Source: an uncultured Lachnospiraceae bacterium
Lineage (GTDB): Bacteria; Bacillota; Clostridia; Lachnospirales; Lachnospiraceae
Length of the DNA stretch: 64,000 bases
Assembly (NCBI GenBank): GCA_910584205.1
Contig: CAJUAA010000011.1
Location: 28,439-92,438 of the forward strand
Reading direction: 5' to 3'
Shown here: positions 58,619-64,000 of the stretch, piece by piece
Position numbering within the stretch: position 1 is the stretch's first letter
Layout of the letters: each line of letters starts with the position of its first letter
Translations under genes and position numbers: made by a program
Notes under the pieces: generated by a model
Databases searched by the model: none
Seen by the model: only the letters and a program-made list of their open reading frames with translations
Told to the model about the DNA's origin: nothing

Positions 58619-59659
58619 TTACGACATGACCTCATCCAGGATCTCCATCAGCCGGCCGACCTGCGCTTCGGTGGTTGCCCAGCTTGTGGCGAAGCGGGCG
58701 ACAGTGCGGTCCTCATCCAGCTTTTCCCACAGGCTGAAGTCCACATGTTTTTTCAGCCGGTCGATGAGAGAGTTCTTCAGGATCAGAAACTGCTGGTTCG
58801 TGGGAGACTCCAGATAGAAGGGAAGCCCCCTGTCGCGGAACCCTTTTTTCATCTGTTCCGCCATCTCGATGGCGTGGCGGCTGATCTGAAAATAGAGGCC
58901 GTCCGTGAACAGCGTGTCAAACTGGATGCCCAGAAGACGCCCCTTGGCAAGCAGCGCGCCGTGCTGCTTGACGGTCGTGAAGAAATGCTTCGGCGCGCCG
59001 CGGCGGGGGAAGACGACGGCTTCTCCGCACAGGGCGCCGATTTTGGTTCCGCCGATGTAGAAGGCGTCGCAGCACCGGGCAATCAGCGGCAGCGTTACGT
59101 CGGTGCCATGGCTCATGAGGCCGTAGCCCAGCCTGGCCCCGTCCATATACAGGGGAATCTGGTGGGTGCGGCAGATGGCGGAGAGATCCTCCAGTTCCGC
59201 AGCCGTGTACAGCGTCCCGTATTCGGTGGGGTGTGAAAGATAGACCATGCCGGGAAATACCATGTGCTCATGGCTTTCATCCTCCCAGAAGCCGCGCAGG
59301 CATGCTTCCAGTTCCGCTGCATAGATCTTTCCGTCGTGCTGAGGCAGCGTGATCACCTTGTGGCCGGTGTATTCGATGGCGCCTGCCTCATGGAGGCTCA
59401 CATGGCCCGTGGAAGCGGCGATCACGCCCTCGTAAGGCGCCAGCATCCCGTCGATGACCGTGGCGTTGGTCTGGGTGCCGCCCACGAGGAAAAAGACGTC
59501 GGCATCCGGGCATTCACAGGCGTTCCGGATCTTTTCTTTTGCTTCTGCGCAGTAGTGGTCCGTTCCGTAGCCGGGCAGCTGTTCCCGGTTCGTCTCTATA
59601 AGCCGCGCCAGGATCTTTTCATGCGCGCCTTCTGCATAGTCGTTTTCAAATGATAACAT
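58619..59659 (-). CDS. Low-specificity threonine aldolase / beta-eliminating lyase family PLP enzyme
   Basis: 346 residues, fold-type I PLP enzyme of the threonine aldolase group. It opens with LSFENDYAEGAHEKILARLIETN, has FFLVGGTQTNATVI and TGHVSLHEAGAIEYTGHKV, the cofactor-binding Asp in IPLYMDGARLGYGLMS, and the PLP lysine in FYIGGTKIGALCGEAVVF (about 206). Such enzymes split threonine or related hydroxy-amino acids to glycine and an aldehyde. It is transcribed alone, between the DUF5610-like gene and the divergent spmB. Confidence 0.92.
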   Translation of the reverse strand: MLSFENDYAEGAHEKILARLIETNREQLPGYGTDHYCAEAKEKIRNACECPDADVFFLVGGTQTNATVIDGMLAPYEGVIAASTGHVSLHEAGAIEYTGHKVITLPQHDGKIYAAELEACLRGFWEDESHEHMVFPGMVYLSHPTEYGTLYTAAELEDLSAICRTHQIPLYMDGARLGYGLMSHGTDVTLPLIARCCDAFYIGGTKIGALCGEAVVFPRRGAPKHFFTTVKQHGALLAKGRLLGIQFDTLFTDGLYFQISRHAIEMAEQMKKGFRDRGLPFYLESPTNQQFLILKNSLIDRLKKHVDFSLWEKLDEDRTVARFATSWATTEAQVGRLMEILDEVMS

Positions 59660-59784
59660 GGTTCGTGTTCTCCTCCCTTTTTTCGTATTCTATCACCTGG
59701 ACAGGAACAGGTCAATGAAAGAAATATTTTCTGCCGTTTCTGCATATATTTGATAGAAACCGGAAGGAATCCGGGTGCGGATGC

Positions 59785-60309
59785 ATGACTTTTTTCTATT
59801 ATATCTCTGACTTTATCATACCCATTGTCATTTTCTATATTGTGGCTTATGCGCTGACGGAGAAGGTACATGTCTATGACGAGTTTGTCGCCGGAGCCGC
59901 GGACGGAATCCGGACAGTCCTGAAGATCCTCCCTACGCTGGTGGGGCTTATGGCGGCGGTGGGGATGCTGCGGGCGTCCGGCTTCCTGGATTTTGCGGCG
60001 GACTGCCTGGCGGGGCCTGCGAAACTGCTGCATTTTCCAGTGGAGCTGATCCCGCTCTCCATCATTCGCCTGTTTTCTTCCTCGGCAGCCACTTCTCTGG
60101 CTCTGGACATTTATAAATCCTATGGAACGGATTCCGGCATCGGCCTGACCGCGTCGATCATGATGGGCTGCACCGAGACCGTGTTCTATACCATGAGCGT
60201 CTATTTCCTGACCGCAAAGGTGACGAAGACCCGCTGGACGCTGGCGGGCGCTTTGTTCAGCACCTTCGCCGGTATCGCCGCCAGCGTGGTGCTGGCAGGG
60301 ATGATGTAG
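59785..60309 (+). CDS. spmB: Spore maturation protein B
   Basis: 174 residues, integral membrane, nucleoside-recognition (Gate) domain. MTFFYYISDFIIPIVIFYIVAYALTEKVHVYDEFVAGAADGIRTVLKILPTLVGLMAAVGMLRASG is the usual SpmB start, and SSSAATSLALDIYKSYGTDS with MMGCTETVFYTMSVYF follows. SpmA and SpmB help dehydrate the spore core. It appears alone here without spmA, which normally precedes it; spmA must be elsewhere or absent. Its presence suggests a spore-forming lineage. Confidence 0.92.
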   Translation: MTFFYYISDFIIPIVIFYIVAYALTEKVHVYDEFVAGAADGIRTVLKILPTLVGLMAAVGMLRASGFLDFAADCLAGPAKLLHFPVELIPLSIIRLFSSSAATSLALDIYKSYGTDSGIGLTASIMMGCTETVFYTMSVYFLTAKVTKTRWTLAGALFSTFAGIAASVVLAGMM

Positions 60310-60346
60310 AAAAATCTGCATCTGAACCTGCAGAAAGCAGAATTGG

Positions 60347-62197
60347 TCATACCCTTCTGCTTTCAAAATACGGGAATTTTTCAAAGGCATCCAGAATGTC
60401 CTGAAAATCCTCCCGGGGCGCCAGTTCGATGTAGCGTTCCAGAAGCTCCGCCTCCTGCTCTTTATACCGGCCATAGAAAATGTCGAACAGGTTATGGCCC
60501 CGCATATAAGTCCGGATCTCTTCCATATGTTCTTTTATATCCATCACGGTCGTCAGATCATGTCCCAGCACCTCCAGAAGGTGCCGTCCGCTGGTGATCC
60601 GGTGCAGGTACTCCTTCCATTTTTCCAGAAGAATTTCATAGAAGGCTTCCTCCGACTCCACGATGCCAAGCTGTGCCATGACCTTCGGATTCAGGAAATA
60701 ATTTTCAAAGGAATAGTATTTCAGGATCAGCACGTTTTCCGGGCGGACTCTGGGAAGCTTATCCAGATCCTCCAGGTTCCGCTCCTCATAGTAGCGGCAG
60801 AGCTGACGCCCCAGCACCGCAGGGTCCTTGCCGTCGCTGTCCCGGATCATGAGAAACTGGTCCCGGAGATAGATCTGGTTCATGTATTTTAAATTGGCGT
60901 AGGTCTTGATGTTGGTACAGCTGTTGGTGGTAATGATGGCGATGCGCAGCAGGTTGCCCTGCTCGTCGGTGGTCTCGGAGTAGTATTTCCGAAGGAGGAT
61001 CGGGAGCCTCGATTTGTCCTGCTTTCCCTCCACGATAAAGACAAAGTTTACATTCATCAGATCGCCTGCCGTGTAGCCCAGATCGTCCAGAATGGCGCTG
61101 ATGTCGGTCTTCTGACGGACGTCGGAGGAGCCGTCCTCCCCAAGCACGACCTGCCGGATCTGGCGGCTGCTGAAGTTGGGCAGCAGATTGGGCGAATGGG
61201 TGGTGAAGATGACCTGGTTTTTCCGGGAGAGCCGGTAAAGGATCTTCCCGGATACCTTCTGAAGCCTGGGGTGCAGGAAGATCTCCGGGTCCTCGATCAT
61301 GATAATGCTGGGCAGGCTCTCTTCCACCTCCGTGTACGCCTCCAGAAGGGAGAACAGGTAGATGGAGCGCATGCCCTTTCCCATCCGGGAGATGGGGCGG
61401 GTCAGGCTCTGGGCCGGCAGGCGGATCTCCGTCGTGACCTGCAGGATCTTCTCCACGTCCCGGTTCATGGTGTAGATAATATCTTCTCTGCCGCCGTTTT
61501 TCTGGAAGCTCTCGTTGACCTTTTTGGCGAATGCGTCCAGATTCAGCTGGTACAGTTTGTAGTCCAGAAGCTTGGATGTCTCGAAGACGTCAAGGTCCCG
61601 TGGCTGTTTCTGCTCGATGAGACCGATGCAGTTAAAGCAGTGGCTGCACCGGCGGGCCTGGTTGAACATACAGCAGCCCGTACGCATCCGCTGCAGGATC
61701 TCATCCTCCTGCAGAAGGAACAGGTCCTGCTGGAGCCGTTCCAGCCGCCGCTCCGTGTCCACATGGTACACCTTCGGGAACACCTCCTGAATATACGGAT
61801 TGTGCTTGTGCACGCCGTCCTGATAACGGATCCGTCCGTCCCGGTTGGCGGACATGGTAAAGGCGAGCGTATCCCCGGAAAAGGAGGGGAGCTTCTTACA
61901 GAAATCCTGAAGCCACGCCTCCTTTCTGCGGTACTGGCTGACGATGCCTTTGCGCCGCAGGAGATTCAGATCCTCTTCCGTAAAGGAAAGCGAGACGGTG
62001 ATCTCGATGTTGGAGCCGTCCTCCCAGAAATCCTCCGGACAGATCTCATATTCTCCGCCCACCGCCCGGACGGCGTCCAGCACGGTGGTCTTGCCGGTGT
62101 TGTTCTGTCCCACCAGAATCAGGGCGTTTTCAATCTGCTTCAGATGCATGTCATGGATGGATTTGAAATTCCGGATGTGCAGGTCTGTGATCTTCAT
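60347..62197 (-). CDS. OLD-family ATP-dependent nuclease (AAA plus TOPRIM) with a cysteine cluster
   Basis: 616 residues. The N-terminal ABC-type ATPase has Walker A in LILVGQNNTGKTTVLDAV (about 28-45), a signature-like region MGKGMRSIYLFSLLEA and Walker B SIIMIEDPEIFLHPRLQK. A TOPRIM domain follows, with NFVFIVEGKQDKSRLP and FLMIRDSDGKDPAV. Between them, residues near 178-196 hold CCMFNQARRCSHCFNC, a CC-x8-CxxCxxC pattern that could bind zinc or an iron-sulfur cluster. OLD proteins cut or bind DNA and some defend against phage. No partner such as a GajB helicase is adjacent. TTCATGGG is at the start; it converges on spmB. Confidence 0.88.
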   Translation of the reverse strand: MKITDLHIRNFKSIHDMHLKQIENALILVGQNNTGKTTVLDAVRAVGGEYEICPEDFWEDGSNIEITVSLSFTEEDLNLLRRKGIVSQYRRKEAWLQDFCKKLPSFSGDTLAFTMSANRDGRIRYQDGVHKHNPYIQEVFPKVYHVDTERRLERLQQDLFLLQEDEILQRMRTGCCMFNQARRCSHCFNCIGLIEQKQPRDLDVFETSKLLDYKLYQLNLDAFAKKVNESFQKNGGREDIIYTMNRDVEKILQVTTEIRLPAQSLTRPISRMGKGMRSIYLFSLLEAYTEVEESLPSIIMIEDPEIFLHPRLQKVSGKILYRLSRKNQVIFTTHSPNLLPNFSSRQIRQVVLGEDGSSDVRQKTDISAILDDLGYTAGDLMNVNFVFIVEGKQDKSRLPILLRKYYSETTDEQGNLLRIAIITTNSCTNIKTYANLKYMNQIYLRDQFLMIRDSDGKDPAVLGRQLCRYYEERNLEDLDKLPRVRPENVLILKYYSFENYFLNPKVMAQLGIVESEEAFYEILLEKWKEYLHRITSGRHLLEVLGHDLTTVMDIKEHMEEIRTYMRGHNLFDIFYGRYKEQEAELLERYIELAPREDFQDILDAFEKFPYFESRRV

Positions 62198-62415
62198 GGG
62201 CGGACTTACACTTTCTGTATAAGAATGGCCTGGCCGGTCGGGCGCTCCAGGCGGTTTTCGGATATCTGCTGTCTATTTTATCATGTTTCCCCGGGGAATA
62301 AAAGCGTCATTTTGGATTGAGAATTGCAGGGGGTTATTGGAAACATACCGGATTTGCGGACCTACAGAAAATGTTGCAGGATTCATATTTTCATGACCAA
62401 AACAATTTAAAAATA
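62198..62415. other. Intergenic stretch upstream of the OLD gene
   Basis: Part of the 490-base gap between the OLD gene and the DUF4143 gene. It should contain the minus-strand OLD promoter but I see no convincing boxes. A 63-codon open frame starting at 62317 lacks a ribosome site and looks non-coding. Confidence 0.3.
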
Positions 62416-62444
62416 TTGACATATCACGTAAAGAAAATTATAAT
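62416..62444 (+). promoter_or_regulatory. Consensus sigma-A promoter of the candidate small RNA
   Basis: TTGACA (62416-62421), a 17-base spacer, TATAAT (62439-62444). Both boxes are perfect, with an AT-rich region downstream. Expected transcript start is near 62451. Confidence 0.8.
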
Positions 62445-62450
62445 TATTTT

Positions 62451-62578
62451 TAATAGAAAAGCAAATGAGAAGAAGGAGCGGAAACTGGCGGATCCGGAAC
62501 AGATATAATAAATCATGTATAAAACGGACAGTGTAAAGACGTATGGGACAACAGGTGGTATTCCATACGTCTTTTTTG
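62451..62578 (+). ncRNA. Candidate small RNA of about 125 nt
   Basis: A perfect promoter is followed about 85 bases later by a strong terminator: AAGACGTATGG (62536-62546) pairs with CCATACGTCTT (62563-62573), ending in a T-run to 62577. No ORF longer than about 24 codons lies between; the only ATG-led frame (near 62465, MRRRSGNWRIRNRY...) has no Shine-Dalgarno sequence. The unit is complete in itself and lies between the OLD nuclease and the DUF4143 ATPase. A small basic peptide cannot be excluded. Confidence 0.5.
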
Positions 62579-62592
62579 TTTGTTTTACAGAT

Positions 62593-62638
62593 ATTCATAG
62601 GAAAAAAGAAGTAAAAATACAAAAATTCATAGGAAAAA
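62593..62638 (+). repeat. 14-base direct repeat upstream of the DUF4143 gene
   Basis: ATTCATAGGAAAAA occurs at 62593-62606 and again at 62625-62638, a spacing of 32 bases or about three helical turns. It may be an operator pair or a decay product. Confidence 0.4.
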
Positions 62639-62689
62639 TGCAGGAACACAATTGTTTTCATTTGAATCATATGATAAATTAAGTATAGA

Positions 62690-63943
62690 ATGATAAAGAA
62701 AGGGGCTGATCATCTGGAAAGAGACATTATGAAGCGGTTGGTGGAATGGAAAGATTCCCCTGACAGAAAACCGCTGCTTCTGACCGGCGTAAGACAGTGC
62801 GGGAAAACCTATGTGTGCAAAGAGTTCGGGGAACAGTATTTTGAAGATACGGCTTATTTTTATTTTGAAGGAAATAAGGGACTGGCTTCTGTGTTTGACT
62901 ATGATTTTCATGTGGACAGAATACTCGACGAGCTGGGAAATATCATTCGGGGAAAAGAAATTGTGCCGGGGAAAACCTTGGTCATTTTTGATGAAATACA
63001 GGCATGTCCGAATGCGATTACATCCCTGAAATATTTTTGTGAGAATAAACGGGAACTTCATATCGTGTGCGCCGGTTCGCTGCTCGGCGTGGCGGTGAAA
63101 CGGGACAGTATATCATTTCCGGTTGGGAAGATTGACCGCTTACAGATGTATCCTCTTTCCTTTTCGGAGTTTTTGCGTGCGGACGGCAGACAGGCCATTT
63201 ATGAAGGCGTTCAGAACTATGGAATGGATCGGGAGCTTCCGGAGCTTTATACGGAAAATCTGAAAAAGGCGCTGAAGTATTACTATATTGTAGGCGGAAT
63301 GCCGGAGGCTGTGGCAAAATGGGCCGAGACTCACAGTTTTGAAAAGGTTGACAGGCTTCAGGAGAATATTCTGCAGGATTACAGCAGTGACTTTGCAAAG
63401 TATGCGCCCAGGACCGACGTTCCGAAGTTGGGCTGGATCTGGGATTCGATTCCGAAACAGCTTGCCAAAGACAATCATAAGTTTGTATTTTCCCATGTAA
63501 AAGCCGGAAAGCGTTCTTCGGAGCTGGAAGACGCGCTTGAGTGGCTGGTGGATGCGGGTCTCGTGTACAGACTGGAACTGGTTCGAGATCCGGAGTTGCC
63601 GCTGTCTTTTTGCGCAGATGCATCATTTTTCAAGGTTTATATGTCGGATGTGGGGCTGCTTCGCAGAAAAGCAGGTATTTCTCATCGGGTGATCCTGGAA
63701 GATTCGGAACTATATAAAAATTTCAAAGGAGCTTTTACCGAAAATTTTGTATTGAATGAACTGATGAAAGCAGGAATTCACGCATATTTCTGGAGATCCG
63801 GAAATACTGCGGAATTGGATTTTTTATTTGAGTATGAGGACAGGATTATTCCGGTGGAAGCGAAAGCAGATGTTCACACACGTGCTAAAAGCTTCAGGGA
63901 ATACTGCCGGAAATATCATCCGGATACCGGTTTTAAATTTTAA
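62690..63943 (+). CDS. AAA ATPase with DUF4143 domain
   Basis: 417 codons in the longest frame. The AAA_14 domain has Walker A in LLLTGVRQCGKTYVCKEF and Walker B in LVIFDEIQACPNAITSLKYF; the DUF4143 (PD-(D/E)XK-like) domain ends with FVLNELMKAGIHAYFWRSGNTAELDFLFEYEDRIIPVEAKA. The ATG at 62690 overlaps a possible -10 box (TATAGA) and lacks a ribosome site. Family members start near LERDIMKRLVEWKDSP, so a CTG at 62714 (AAAGGGG 9 bases upstream) or the ATG at 62729 is more likely. The protein stops at TGFKF, about 25-30 residues short of the family's usual SLPLYLLW end, so a late frameshift is possible. Function in the cell is not established; an accessory or defence role is often suggested. Confidence 0.85.
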   Translation: MIKKGADHLERDIMKRLVEWKDSPDRKPLLLTGVRQCGKTYVCKEFGEQYFEDTAYFYFEGNKGLASVFDYDFHVDRILDELGNIIRGKEIVPGKTLVIFDEIQACPNAITSLKYFCENKRELHIVCAGSLLGVAVKRDSISFPVGKIDRLQMYPLSFSEFLRADGRQAIYEGVQNYGMDRELPELYTENLKKALKYYYIVGGMPEAVAKWAETHSFEKVDRLQENILQDYSSDFAKYAPRTDVPKLGWIWDSIPKQLAKDNHKFVFSHVKAGKRSSELEDALEWLVDAGLVYRLELVRDPELPLSFCADASFFKVYMSDVGLLRRKAGISHRVILEDSELYKNFKGAFTENFVLNELMKAGIHAYFWRSGNTAELDFLFEYEDRIIPVEAKADVHTRAKSFREYCRKYHPDTGFKF

Positions 63944-64000
63944 CAAGAAAATGGTTGATTATCTCAAAAAAGCCTTGATTTACGGGCATACAAGCAGGAT

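Noticed and set aside
62465..62536. Small basic peptide gene (MRRRSGNWRIRNRY...) in the small-RNA unit
   Set aside because: No Shine-Dalgarno sequence and only about 23 codons; a structural RNA is the simpler reading, although the peptide is not excluded.
1..64000. CRISPR arrays, rRNA or tRNA genes
   Set aside because: No regularly spaced repeats, and no rRNA or tRNA sequence that I could recognise on either strand.

Overview
The window looks like a chromosome segment of a spore-forming Clostridia, most likely Lachnospiraceae. It is mostly GC-rich with sharp AT-rich islets and strong purine-rich ribosome binding sites. It carries a FabK-type fatty acid operon with FabT-like operators, an SpmB spore-maturation protein, two ECF sigma/DUF4179 pairs and a PRD-regulated galactitol PTS locus. 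No rRNA, tRNA or CRISPR array was found. Family assignments come from reading the proteins without database searches.

Layout. 1-10.5 kb: a galactitol (gat) locus holding a PRD/PTS regulator, gatB, gatC, gatD, a gatZ-gatY fusion and gatA; a HAD phosphatase and a frameshifted Rpn-family nuclease gene lie inside it. An IS200-type element cuts the regulator, gatC is frameshifted, and gatZ is fused to only the C-terminal half of gatY, so the locus appears to be decaying. 10.5-16 kb: an orphan MerR-type promoter, a MATE exporter divergent from an AraC regulator, an EamA transporter, and an AT-rich islet with an XRE regulator, a RelA/SpoT-like protein lacking its catalytic core and two unknown proteins. 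16-22 kb: O-acetylhomoserine sulfhydrylase, then a GntR / GH1 phospho-beta-glucosidase / cupin-ROK kinase locus. 22-25 kb: high-molecular-weight rubredoxin, a small conserved protein and an ECF sigma/anti-sigma pair.

25-31 kb holds the most unusual locus: a tightly coupled minus-strand operon of a UbiA-superfamily prenyltransferase, a rifampin-phosphotransferase-like PEP-synthase-fold enzyme, an acyl/aryl-AMP ligase and a GNAT transferase. It looks like a small-molecule or lipid modification pathway that I cannot match to a described one. 31-36.5 kb is housekeeping (YyaL-like, TrmH-like, NYN/PIN, RarA). 36.5-40.5 kb is an accessory patch: a broken PemK/MazF toxin gene, a 41-bp palindrome, small unknown genes and a frameshifted metallo-beta-lactamase-fold gene. 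40.5-51.6 kb: a second ECF/DUF4179 pair, a sodium symporter, a GHKL/LytTR two-component system divergent from a BceAB-like ABC transporter, and a zinc-ribbon/transglutaminase-like membrane protein.

51.7-57.7 kb is the fatty acid operon fabH-acpP-fabK-fabD-fabG-fabF-fabZ with two promoters, each with a FabT-like box. 57.8-64 kb carries a DUF5610-like protein, a threonine-aldolase-type enzyme, SpmB, an OLD-family nuclease with a cysteine cluster, a candidate small RNA with a consensus promoter and strong terminator, and a DUF4143 ATPase. Two themes recur: genes whose middle has been removed (gatZ-gatY, RelA/SpoT, PemK, probably the 37.5-kb gene), and single-base contractions of homopolymers (Rpn and twice in the MBL gene), which could be real decay or sequencing/assembly error.
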